A stretch of DNA of 18,630 bases from Firmicutes bacterium UBA993 (GTDB taxonomy: Bacteria; Bacillota; Dethiobacteria; DTU022). The stretch covers positions 1 through 18,630 of the forward strand of contig DBBD01000007.1 of the NCBI GenBank assembly GCA_002292015.1, given 5' to 3'. The notes under the pieces were generated by a model. The model was not told the DNA's origin. It did no database searches and saw only the letters and a list, made by a program, of their open reading frames with translations. A program made the position numbers and the translations under genes. Shown here piece after piece: positions 6,465 to 14,048 of the stretch; the stretch's first letter is position 1, and every line of letters begins with the position of its first letter.

Positions 6465-8006
6465 ATGAATGAAAAACTCCAACACCTTGAAGCCAGGAAA
6501 AGCCGTACTTTGGCGGGCGGCGGCGAAAAAAGAATTGCAGACCAACAGGCCAAAGGTAAATTGACCGCCAGGGAAAGACTGAACAAGCTGCTTGATGAAA
6601 ACAGTTTTGTAGAGATTGGCACCTTTTCCCAGACCGGCCTGGAGGATGCCAGCTCGCTTGAATACCCTAATCCTGGTGAAGGGGTGGTTACCGGGCACGG
6701 GACAATCGGTGGGCGCAGTATTTATGTTTATGCCCAGGATTTTACAGTTGCCGGAGGGTCGCTCGGTGAAGTTCACGCTGCCAAGATCTGCAGGATATTA
6801 GACCTGGCAGCGCAAAACGGAACTCCGGTTATCGGGCTAAATGACTCCGGTGGAGCGAGGATTCAGGAAGGGGTTTACTCGCTGAACGGATTCGGCTCGA
6901 TCTTTTACCGCAACACTTTATGTTCGGGGGTCATCCCCCAGCTTTCAGTAATTATGGGACCCTGTGCCGGTGGTGCGGTATATTCTCCGGCGATCACCGA
7001 CTTTGTTTTTATGGTCAGCAAGATCGGTAATATGTTTATCACTGGGCCGCAGGTGATCAAGGCGGTAACCGGAGAAGAGGTTTCAGCCGAGGAACTGGGC
7101 GGTGCCGCAACCCACAACCAGACCAGCGGGGTTGCGCATTTTTATGCTGATGATGAGGAAATGTGCTTTACCCAAATCCGCCGGTTGCTGAGTTTTTTGC
7201 CCTCCAACAATATTGATAATCCGCCGCTCTCCTCACCGGTTGAGCCATCATTAAGCCAGGAAGAGCTGCTGACAATTATGCCGGACAATCCAAACCGCTC
7301 ATACGATGTGCGCGATATCATCAATAGGGTAGTTGACGACAGTGACCTATTGGAAGTCCATCAGGGCTATGCACAAAATGCTGTTGTCGGTTTTGCGCGG
7401 ATTGGCGGCAGGCCGATCGGTATAATTGCCAATCAGCCGATGGTCAAGGCCGGGTGCCTCGACGTAAACTCTTCGGATAAAATAGCCCGTTTTGTCCGTT
7501 TTTGCGATTGCTTTAACCTGCCCCTGATTACTTTTGTCGACGTGCCCGGCTACTTGCCTGGAGTGGAGCAGGAATGGGGCGGGGTGATCCGGCACGGCGC
7601 AAAAGTTCTTTATGCATATTCAGAGGCGACCGTTCCGCAGATTTCGCTTATCTTAAGAAAAGCATATGGTGGCGCTTACATCGCCATGAATTCACGTTCG
7701 CTGGGTGCTGATCTTTGCCTGGCTTGGCCAACTGCCGAAATTGCAGTTATGGGGCCTGAAGGAGCGGTTAATATCGTCAACCGACGCGAGCTGGAGGCGG
7801 CCGAAGATCAGGATGCCAAGCGACAGGAGCTGGTTCAACAGTATCGCGAAAAATATGCTAACCCATATATTGCTGCGGCCCGGGGCTGGATCGATGAGGT
7901 AATAGACCCGCGCCAGACGCGCGCTTACCTGGTCCGGGGGCTTGAAATGGTTGCAAACAAGCGTGAACAGCGTCTGATGCGCAAGCACGGTAATATACCG
8001 TTGTAA
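6465..8006 (+). CDS. mmdA: Methylmalonyl-CoA decarboxylase alpha / transcarboxylase 12S / propionyl-CoA carboxylase carboxyltransferase subunit
   Basis: This acyl-CoA carboxyltransferase (crotonase-fold, two-domain) moves the carboxyl group between (S)-methylmalonyl-CoA and biotin on a partner protein. It has 513 aa, the usual length. The N-half oxyanion-hole region is GGARIQEGV (about 129-137) with GPCAGGAVYSPA (about 165-176). The C-half has GGAYIAMNSRSLGADL and MGPEGAVNIV. ATG 6465 is chosen because the N-terminus then matches the family (MNEKLQHLEARKS); its ribosome binding site is weak (GCGGTGA), and an upstream in-frame TTG at 6414 lies inside mce. Sequence alone does not separate Na+-pumping decarboxylase, pyruvate transcarboxylase and propionyl-CoA carboxylase, because the biotin carrier and other subunits are encoded outside this window. 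No obvious terminator follows. Confidence 0.93.
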   Translation: MNEKLQHLEARKSRTLAGGGEKRIADQQAKGKLTARERLNKLLDENSFVEIGTFSQTGLEDASSLEYPNPGEGVVTGHGTIGGRSIYVYAQDFTVAGGSLGEVHAAKICRILDLAAQNGTPVIGLNDSGGARIQEGVYSLNGFGSIFYRNTLCSGVIPQLSVIMGPCAGGAVYSPAITDFVFMVSKIGNMFITGPQVIKAVTGEEVSAEELGGAATHNQTSGVAHFYADDEEMCFTQIRRLLSFLPSNNIDNPPLSSPVEPSLSQEELLTIMPDNPNRSYDVRDIINRVVDDSDLLEVHQGYAQNAVVGFARIGGRPIGIIANQPMVKAGCLDVNSSDKIARFVRFCDCFNLPLITFVDVPGYLPGVEQEWGGVIRHGAKVLYAYSEATVPQISLILRKAYGGAYIAMNSRSLGADLCLAWPTAEIAVMGPEGAVNIVNRRELEAAEDQDAKRQELVQQYREKYANPYIAAARGWIDEVIDPRQTRAYLVRGLEMVANKREQRLMRKHGNIPL

Positions 8007-8037
8007 ATAGCCGATAAATTAAAATTCTGTTTTTCCC

Positions 8038-8067
8038 TTGACAGTTTTTAAGCCGTTGATGTAGAAT
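8038..8067 (+). promoter_or_regulatory. Sigma-A-type promoter of the arginine operon
   Basis: A perfect -35 TTGACA (8038-8043) and a -10 TAGAAT (8062-8067, 5 of 6) are separated by 18 bp. The predicted transcription start is near 8074, just ahead of the T-box leader. The spacing and position relative to the leader make this the likely operon promoter. Confidence 0.8.
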
Positions 8068-8073
8068 TACCTA

Positions 8074-8348
8074 CAATATTGTAACGCCCGTGATGGGGAG
8101 AGTAACCGTTTTGCGGCGGTAGTAGCGAGCCGGAGTTGATGAAAGTCCGGACCGAAAGCAAACGGCGAAGCGCACCCTGGAGGTGGCAGTTGAACCCGGT
8201 TTTTGCCGGTGCGTAGGCTGTCCCGGTTTTATACCGTTATCAAGGCCGTTTTTCGTGAAAACGGTTTAAGTGGGTCGGTCTCTGGTTTGCCGATCAACAA
8301 AGGTGGTACCGCGAGCCTCTCGTCCTTTGCTGGACGAGGGGTTTTTTT
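8074..8348 (+). promoter_or_regulatory. T-box riboswitch leader, probable tRNA-Arg specificity (specifier CGC)
   Basis: This leader senses uncharged tRNA and lets transcription continue into the arginine genes. Stem I is recognisable: CCGTTTTGC (8106-8114) pairs with GCAAACGG (8158-8165), and the AGTA loop-E segment (8100-8103) faces GAA (8167-8169). The distal AGCGAGCCGG and TTGATGAAAGTCCGG elements are canonical. The codon CGC (8171-8173), followed by A, is the best specifier and fits arginine; GCG in the neighbouring register would be alanine. A probable Stem III is GGTCGG (8273-8278) with CCGATC (8290-8295). The T-box itself is AAAGGTGGTACCGCG (8299-8313); its TGGT bulge complements an ACCA tRNA end. 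A terminator follows directly. Confidence 0.93.
8316..8348 (+). terminator. Intrinsic terminator of the T-box leader
   Basis: CCTCTCGTCC (8316-8325) pairs with GGACGAGGGG (8332-8341) across a 6-nt loop, with one G-U pair, and seven Ts follow (8342-8348). It lies directly downstream of the T-box sequence, so formation of the antiterminator would compete with it. This is the regulated stop of the arginine operon. Confidence 0.93.
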
Positions 8349-8366
8349 ATGGGAGGAGGGCTATTG

Positions 8367-9401
8367 ATGATTAAAGCAGCAATACTTGGGGCTACAGGTT
8401 ACACGGGATCTGAGCTGGTAAGGCTTATTCAGGGTCATCCGAAAATTGAACTTCTATTTCTTAGCTCTGAAAGCAGCACCGGCGAAGCTTACAGCAAGAT
8501 TCATCCTCAATTCCGTGAGCGGATCAACATAGAGTTACAACCTCTAAGCATTGATCTTCTTCCAAATTCAGTCGAATTGGTTTTTTGTGCCCTGCCGCAC
8601 GGGCAGTCGGCGGCTGTTGTGCCGGCTCTTCTTGATCGCGGTTTAAAGGTAATTGACTTAAGCAGCGATTACCGTTTGAAAGATCCAACACTCTACCAGA
8701 GTTGGTATGATTTAAATCACCCACATCCTTTGTTGCTTTCTTCAGCTGTTTATGGTATATCGGAGCTCTACCAAGATCAGATTATGGCTGCAAAATTGAT
8801 CGCTAATCCCGGTTGTTACCCCACATCGATCATCCTTGGCCTGGCTCCGCTGCTTTCAAGCGGTTTGGCCAATTTAGAAACTATCATTATAGATTCCAAA
8901 TCCGGGGTTTCCGGCGCCGGCCGTACTCCTAAACAACCATTTCACTTTCCCGATTGCACTGAAAACTTCAAAGCTTACAGGGTTCTTTCCCATCAACATA
9001 CACCTGAAATCGAACAGGAACTGGGCCGGCTGGCCGGCGAGAAAGTGACGATTACGTTTACACCACACCTGGTACCGATGATCAGGGGCATCTTCAGCAC
9101 GATCTATACAAAACTTCTAAAGAAGGTAAGTATTGAAGAGTTAACCGCAATCTATGCGGACTACTACCGGGAGAGCTTTTTTATCAGGATTCTTGATCAA
9201 AACAGCCTGCCCGAAACTCGTTTTATCCGTGGTACAAATTACTGCGACCTGGCGTTGAGGTTTGATCGACGAACCGGTTTTTTGGTGATCATGTCGGCGA
9301 TTGATAACTTGATAAAAGGCGCATCAGGCCAGGCTATTCAGAACATGAACATCAGTTATGGTTGGCCTGAAGAAACCGGTTTATTGCAGTTTGCGATTTA
9401 A
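8367..9401 (+). CDS. argC: N-acetyl-gamma-glutamyl-phosphate reductase
   Basis: This NADPH-dependent enzyme makes N-acetylglutamate semialdehyde, the third step of arginine synthesis. The N-terminal dinucleotide-binding motif GATGYTGSELVRL and the active-site NPGCYPTS (Cys about residue 150) are present, together with PHGQSA and SGVSGAGR. ATG 8367 gives 344 aa, the normal length, with GGAGGAGGG (8352-8360) 6 nt upstream. An earlier in-frame ATG at 8349 lies against the terminator T-run with no ribosome binding site and is not used. It is the first gene of the T-box-controlled operon; argJ begins 18 bp after its stop. Confidence 0.96.
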   Translation: MIKAAILGATGYTGSELVRLIQGHPKIELLFLSSESSTGEAYSKIHPQFRERINIELQPLSIDLLPNSVELVFCALPHGQSAAVVPALLDRGLKVIDLSSDYRLKDPTLYQSWYDLNHPHPLLLSSAVYGISELYQDQIMAAKLIANPGCYPTSIILGLAPLLSSGLANLETIIIDSKSGVSGAGRTPKQPFHFPDCTENFKAYRVLSHQHTPEIEQELGRLAGEKVTITFTPHLVPMIRGIFSTIYTKLLKKVSIEELTAIYADYYRESFFIRILDQNSLPETRFIRGTNYCDLALRFDRRTGFLVIMSAIDNLIKGASGQAIQNMNISYGWPEETGLLQFAI

Positions 9402-9419
9402 TTACAGGAGAGTGAATTG

Positions 9420-10643
9420 ATGAAGAATGATATATTGATTAGCAAGATTGAAGATTTAGGGCTTTCTGCTGCCGAAGGTTATAAAACTGCGGGCATATCC
9501 GGCGGGATCAAAAACTGCAAGAAAGACCTGGCTATACTCTACAGCGAGTATGATACTGCTGCTGCAGGTGTCTTTACGCAAAACATCGTGCAGGCCGCCC
9601 CCGTTCACCTTTGCCGGGCCCACCTTTCTAATCCAATCCGGGCGATCGTGATCAACAGCGGCAATGCCAATGCCTGTACCGGAGATCAGGGTAGGAAGGA
9701 CGCCTCTTTGATGGCTGAGAAAACTGCTGCCGCTCTTGGCATAAAGAGCGGCCAAGTGATGGTCTGTTCGACCGGGGTAATCGGTGTGCCGTTGCCGATA
9801 GACAAAGTAACGGCGGGTATTGATAAAATTTCTAGCTTATTGGGTAGAGGAGCAAGCAAAGATTTAGATTCCGCCACGGCGATTATGACAACCGACACTA
9901 CGGTGAAACGTTCTGCCTACCGGGTGGTTTTACCGAGCGGACTGGAGTTTAAGATCGGCGGAATGGCTAAAGGCTCCGGGATGATCTGCCCGAACATGGC
10001 AACTATGCTGGCTTTTCTGACAACCGATGTCAAGATTGAGCGCACCCTGCTACAGAGTATCTTTGCCGAAGCTGCCGATGCTTCTTTTAATTCTATAACT
10101 GTTGACGGTGATACTTCGACCAACGATACCGCTCTGCTGCTGGCCAATGGCGCTTCAGGGATCGAAATACATGCTGGAAGCCCTTTATTGCCCTATTTTA
10201 AGGATGTCTTGAACCGGGTATGTTGTGATCTTGCCCTGCAGATTGTCAGAGATGGTGAAGGCATTACCAAGCTGCTGAAACTGACGATCAGCAGGGCGCA
10301 GGATCGGGAAGGGGCAAGAGTCATGGCCCGCAGTATCTTAAATTCACCTTTGGTCAAAACCGCTTTTTACGGTGAGGATGCAAATTGGGGCCGGATCATC
10401 GCGGCTCTCGGGTATGCCGGTGTAGATTTTGATCCGGAGAAGGTAGATATCTTTATTGGCCCCTACCAGGTTGCTAAAAATGGCGGAGCAGTTCCTTTCA
10501 GCGAAAGCGCGATGAAAGTATACCTGGCGGGGCATGATCTTGATATATTTATTACCCTGAACCAGGGATTGGCTGAAGTAACTAGTTGGGGAACAGATCT
10601 AAGCCATGAATACATTAACATAAACAGCAATTATCGCACTTAA
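9420..10643 (+). CDS. argJ: Bifunctional glutamate N-acetyltransferase / ornithine acetyltransferase
   Basis: ArgJ transfers the acetyl group from N-acetylornithine to glutamate, closing the acetyl cycle. Bifunctional forms also use acetyl-CoA. The precursor self-cleaves before a nucleophilic Thr, here in KGSGMICPNMATMLAF (Thr about residue 195). Other conserved stretches are NSGNANACTG, CSTGVIGVPLP, TDTT, VDGDTSTNDT and GEDANWGRI. About 407 aa is normal. Both TTG 9417 and ATG 9420 are in frame behind ACAGGAGAG; ATG is preferred. The absence of argA and argE from the operon fits the cyclic pathway. Whether the acetyl-CoA activity is retained cannot be read here. Confidence 0.95.
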   Translation: MKNDILISKIEDLGLSAAEGYKTAGISGGIKNCKKDLAILYSEYDTAAAGVFTQNIVQAAPVHLCRAHLSNPIRAIVINSGNANACTGDQGRKDASLMAEKTAAALGIKSGQVMVCSTGVIGVPLPIDKVTAGIDKISSLLGRGASKDLDSATAIMTTDTTVKRSAYRVVLPSGLEFKIGGMAKGSGMICPNMATMLAFLTTDVKIERTLLQSIFAEAADASFNSITVDGDTSTNDTALLLANGASGIEIHAGSPLLPYFKDVLNRVCCDLALQIVRDGEGITKLLKLTISRAQDREGARVMARSILNSPLVKTAFYGEDANWGRIIAALGYAGVDFDPEKVDIFIGPYQVAKNGGAVPFSESAMKVYLAGHDLDIFITLNQGLAEVTSWGTDLSHEYININSNYRT

Positions 10644-10659
10644 GAGAGCAGGTGAACAG

Positions 10660-11559
10660 TTGAACCAGGAAGCGCTGCAAAGCATACAGAAAGCAGAGGT
10701 ACTGTTAGAAGCTCTGCCATATATGCGTGCCTATTCGGGAAAATATTTTATTGTCAAGTACGGCGGTCAAGCTATGGTAAACTCCGATTCAATGGAATCG
10801 GTGATCGTGGATCTGATTTTGTTGCAATTGATCGGCGTGAAGCCGATCCTGGTTCATGGCGGAGGTAAAGAAGTAGATGCGGTCATGCTAAGGTTGGGCA
10901 AAGAACCGCAGTTTATAGATGGTTTGCGAGTAACCGATGATGAAACGATGGAAATTGTTGAGATGGTGCTGACGGGCAAAGTAAATAAGCATCTAGTCAG
11001 CCTTTTTAACCGGCAGGGTGGCAGGGCAGTGGGCTTAAGCGGCAGGGACGCCGCGTTAATTCAGGCCAGACGCAAAGAAGGCCCCCTGTTAGAAGGTAAA
11101 ACTGACGGTGACAGGGCTGATCTCGGACGGGTGGGCGAAATCTTCCAAGTTAACCCTGAAATAGTGCATACCCTAAGTGACAATGGATATATACCGGTAA
11201 TATCCTCAATTGGAACCGGTTCTAACGGAGAAAGCCTGAACATTAATGCTGATCATGTAGCTGGCGAGCTGGCTGTCGCACTGCAAGCGGAGAAGTTAAT
11301 TGTTATGACTGATGTTGAGGGGATTTATGAAGTGAATGGCGATACCCGGGAGTTTATATCATCGATAACCAGGCATAAAATTCGTGATCTAATCGATCAA
11401 AGAAAAATTAAAGGAGGCATGATCCCGAAGGTTGAGTCGTGTCTGTTGGCTTTAGATGGCGGAGTGCGTCGGACCCATATCATTGACGGCAGAGTTCCAC
11501 ACTCACTGTTGCTGGAAATCTTTACCGATGCCGGAATCGGCACCATGGTTACACGCTGA
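10660..11559 (+). CDS. argB: Acetylglutamate kinase
   Basis: This amino-acid-kinase-family enzyme phosphorylates N-acetylglutamate and is the usual control point of arginine synthesis. It has 299 aa, with VKYGGQAM (ATP-binding Lys), LVHGGGKEVD, the AVGLSGRDA region, NINADHVAGELA and VMTDVEGIYE. The start is TTG 10660, preceded by an AGCAGGTGA-type site; no other in-frame start fits. About 25 residues (SIQKAEVLLEALPYMRAY) precede the kinase core. From family knowledge, such an N-terminal helix occurs in arginine-inhibited hexameric NAGKs, so feedback inhibition by arginine is likely but inferred. It sits 16 bp after argJ. Confidence 0.96.
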   Translation: MNQEALQSIQKAEVLLEALPYMRAYSGKYFIVKYGGQAMVNSDSMESVIVDLILLQLIGVKPILVHGGGKEVDAVMLRLGKEPQFIDGLRVTDDETMEIVEMVLTGKVNKHLVSLFNRQGGRAVGLSGRDAALIQARRKEGPLLEGKTDGDRADLGRVGEIFQVNPEIVHTLSDNGYIPVISSIGTGSNGESLNINADHVAGELAVALQAEKLIVMTDVEGIYEVNGDTREFISSITRHKIRDLIDQRKIKGGMIPKVESCLLALDGGVRRTHIIDGRVPHSLLLEIFTDAGIGTMVTR

Positions 11560-11589
11560 TCTGAAAGAGATGAAGGAGTATGGTAATTA

Positions 11590-12783
11590 ATGAAAAGCAT
11601 CCAGGAGTTAGAAAATGATTTTATTATCAACACCTATAACCGACAACCCGGTTTGACCCCCTGTTTGGTTAGGGGGGAAGGCTCCTATGTTTGGGACGAC
11701 CAGGGTAAGAAATATCTTGATCTGTTAGGGGGGCTGGCTGTTAATGTTGTCGGGCACTGTCATCCTCAAGTTGTAGAAGCTATTTGCCGGCAGGCGTCGT
11801 TATTAAGCCACACTTCAAATCTTTATTATAGCGGACCCCAGGCAGAGCTGGCTTCCGAGCTTGTTGGCAGCACTGGAAAGGCCGGCAAAGTTTTCTTTGC
11901 CAACAGCGGGGCGGAAGCGAACGAAGCAGCCCTTAAGCTAGTTAGAAAGCATCGGGCTGGACGTTATAAAGTGATAACAGCAGAGCGTTCTTTTCACGGT
12001 AGAACCTTTGCGGCCCTGGCAGCAACGGGGCAGGAAAAATACCGCAAAGCCTTCGAACCGCTGGTAGAAGGCTTTTCGTACGCAACATTTAATGATCTTG
12101 CTTCCTTCGAAAAGTTGGTCGATCACCAAACTGCTGCAATCATGATCGAGCCTATCCAGGGTGAAGGCGGCATTTACCCGGCAGAACCTTCATTTATCGC
12201 CGGCTTGCGCCAACTTTGTAACAGTGAGGGTGTTCTTTTAATATTCGATGAGGTACAGTGCGGTGTGGGCCGAACCGGAAAACTATGGGCATTCGAGCAT
12301 TGGGAAGTAAGCCCTGATCTTTTTACAGCTGCTAAAGGTCTTGGCGGAGGGTTGCCCCTAAGTGCATTAATAGTTGCGCAGCCCTATGCTGATCTTTTCG
12401 TCCCGGGTGATCATGCTTCTACTTTTGGTGGTAATCCGGTGGCCAGTGCTGCTGCCCTGGCGGTTCTAAACATTTTGAACGAGGAAGGTTTTTTGGCAGA
12501 GGTATCGGCCAAAGGCGAAAAACTGAAAAAAGACTGCGAAGCCCTACAGGAACAATATCCTGCATTGATTAAAGAATTTCGAGGTCTCGGTTTAATCTGC
12601 GCCTTGGAGCTGTACCAGCCTTTAGCCAAAGAAATTCAGGAAAAGTGCACAGCTGCCGGATTATTGATTAATGCTGTAGGGGAAACCATCTTAAGGTTTT
12701 TACCTCCCTTGACTGTCAGCGAAAAAGAGTTGCATGAGGGATTGGAAATATTAAGTGAAATAGTTTTTGAAACCATTAGCTAG
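11590..12783 (+). CDS. argD: Acetylornithine aminotransferase (PLP-dependent)
   Basis: This class III aminotransferase converts N-acetylglutamate semialdehyde to N-acetylornithine. The 397-aa product has the PLP Lys in FTAAKGLGGGLPLSA (Lys about 249), the cofactor Asp in LLIFDEVQCGVGRTG (Asp about 220), NSGAEANEAALKL and EPIQGEGG. The start is ATG 11590. The nearest Shine-Dalgarno, AAGGAG at 11572-11577, is 12 nt away, longer than ideal, and an out-of-frame ATG at 11580 opens only a 12-codon ORF. Position between argB and argG fixes the pathway; as in other bacteria it may also serve succinyldiaminopimelate, but nothing here shows that. Confidence 0.95.
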   Translation: MKSIQELENDFIINTYNRQPGLTPCLVRGEGSYVWDDQGKKYLDLLGGLAVNVVGHCHPQVVEAICRQASLLSHTSNLYYSGPQAELASELVGSTGKAGKVFFANSGAEANEAALKLVRKHRAGRYKVITAERSFHGRTFAALAATGQEKYRKAFEPLVEGFSYATFNDLASFEKLVDHQTAAIMIEPIQGEGGIYPAEPSFIAGLRQLCNSEGVLLIFDEVQCGVGRTGKLWAFEHWEVSPDLFTAAKGLGGGLPLSALIVAQPYADLFVPGDHASTFGGNPVASAAALAVLNILNEEGFLAEVSAKGEKLKKDCEALQEQYPALIKEFRGLGLICALELYQPLAKEIQEKCTAAGLLINAVGETILRFLPPLTVSEKELHEGLEILSEIVFETIS

Positions 12784-12812
12784 ATTATCTTTAAAATAAC
12801 AGGAGGAAATTA

Positions 12813-14048
12813 ATGATGGCTAAAGAGAAGGTTGTCCTCGCTTACTCGGGAGGGCTGGATACCTCGGTGATAGTAAAGTGGTTGCAGAACAAATACGATT
12901 ACGAGATCGTAGCGATGACTGCCAATGTCGGCCAAGGTAATAGTGAATTGGAAGGCTTGGAAGAGAAGGCAATCCGAACCGGGGCCTCGCAGATCTTTAT
13001 CGAAGACATCAGGGAAGAACTGGTCAGAGACTATATCTTCCCGATGGTTCAGTCGGGAGCGGTATACGAAGGCAAATACCTGCTCGGCACCGCTATTGCC
13101 AGGCCGCTAATCGGTAAGAGGTTGGTTGAAATAGCGGAAAAAGTTGGAGCTACGACTGTGGCGCACGGAGCCACCGGCAAGGGCAATGACCAGGTACGCT
13201 TTGAATTTGCCGTAAAGGCACTTAACCCTTACCTGAAAATCATTGCGCCATGGCGCGAATGGGAACTTCAGTCACGAACTGATTGCATGAACTATGCCTT
13301 AAGTCACGATATACCGATTCCGGTGACTGCCGAAAAACCATACAGCATCGACCGCAATATCTGGCACATCAGCTTTGAAGGCGGAATATTGGAAGATCCT
13401 GCCCGGGAGCCGGATAAGGATATGTTCAGGCTTAGTGTCGATCCGCTGGATGCACCCGATAAGATGGAGGAGGTTACCATATCCTTTGAAAAGGGGATCC
13501 CCTGCGCCGTCAACGGTCAAAACTTAGAACCGGTTCAGCTGGTTGAAGAACTAAATGCTATTGCCGGCAGGCACGGTGTCGGGCGGGTAGATATGGTCGA
13601 AAATCGCCTGTTGGGAATGAAATCCCGTGGCATATACGAAACACCGGGCGGGACTTTAATTGCCTTCGCCCACCGGGAACTAGAACATTTTACGCTCGAT
13701 CGCGAAACCTACCATTATAAAGAAGGGATAGCTTTAAAATACGCTGAATTGATTTATTACGGACTCTGGTTTACACCGCTGCGCGAGGCGCTGGATGGTT
13801 TTATTCAAAAAACCCAAGAACCGGTAACCGGCACGATTGCCATGAAGTTGTACAAAGGTAACATTAACGTAAGCGGTCGTGAATCAGCGCACACCCTTTA
13901 CCACCACGGCATGGTAACTTTTGAACAAGATGAGCTGTTTGAACAAAAAGATGCCCAGGGCTTCATCAATCTCTACGGGTTGCCGCTGACCATTAAGGGC
14001 ATGATGAAGGTTAAGAAAGATAAGAGCAGGGAGGCGACAGGAAACTGA
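12813..14048 (+). CDS. argG: Argininosuccinate synthase
   Basis: This ATP-pyrophosphatase-type ligase joins citrulline and aspartate. The PP-loop AYSGGLDTS is at residues 10-18. Other signatures are HGATGKGNDQVRFE, EKPYSIDRNIWHIS, GTLIAFAHRELE and GRESAHTLYHHG. It has 411 aa, close to the family norm of about 400, with a short lysine-rich tail. AGGAGG (12801-12806) serves ATG 12813 (6 nt) or ATG 12816 (9 nt). It follows argD by 29 bp, and its TGA overlaps the likely argH start codon. Citrulline must come from ornithine carbamoyltransferase, whose gene is not in this operon. Confidence 0.96.
   Translation: MMAKEKVVLAYSGGLDTSVIVKWLQNKYDYEIVAMTANVGQGNSELEGLEEKAIRTGASQIFIEDIREELVRDYIFPMVQSGAVYEGKYLLGTAIARPLIGKRLVEIAEKVGATTVAHGATGKGNDQVRFEFAVKALNPYLKIIAPWREWELQSRTDCMNYALSHDIPIPVTAEKPYSIDRNIWHISFEGGILEDPAREPDKDMFRLSVDPLDAPDKMEEVTISFEKGIPCAVNGQNLEPVQLVEELNAIAGRHGVGRVDMVENRLLGMKSRGIYETPGGTLIAFAHRELEHFTLDRETYHYKEGIALKYAELIYYGLWFTPLREALDGFIQKTQEPVTGTIAMKLYKGNINVSGRESAHTLYHHGMVTFEQDELFEQKDAQGFINLYGLPLTIKGMMKVKKDKSREATGN

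Noticed and set aside
6296..6776. Minus-strand open frames across mce and the start of mmdA
   Set aside because: Low-complexity, serine/leucine-rich translations opposite conserved enzymes, with no plausible start signals.
8130..8165. RNase P-like GAAAGTCCGG motif
   Set aside because: It is the distal part of T-box Stem I; the AGTA loop, T-box core and terminator around it settle the identity.
8349..8366. ATG 8349 as the argC start
   Set aside because: It touches the terminator T-run, has no ribosome binding site, and would add six residues absent from the family; ATG 8367 has GGAGGAGGG 6 nt upstream.
11580..11618. Twelve-codon ORF starting at ATG 11580 ahead of argD
   Set aside because: It overlaps argD out of frame and is probably chance; it would matter only if the AAGGAG at 11572-11577 were shown to initiate there.
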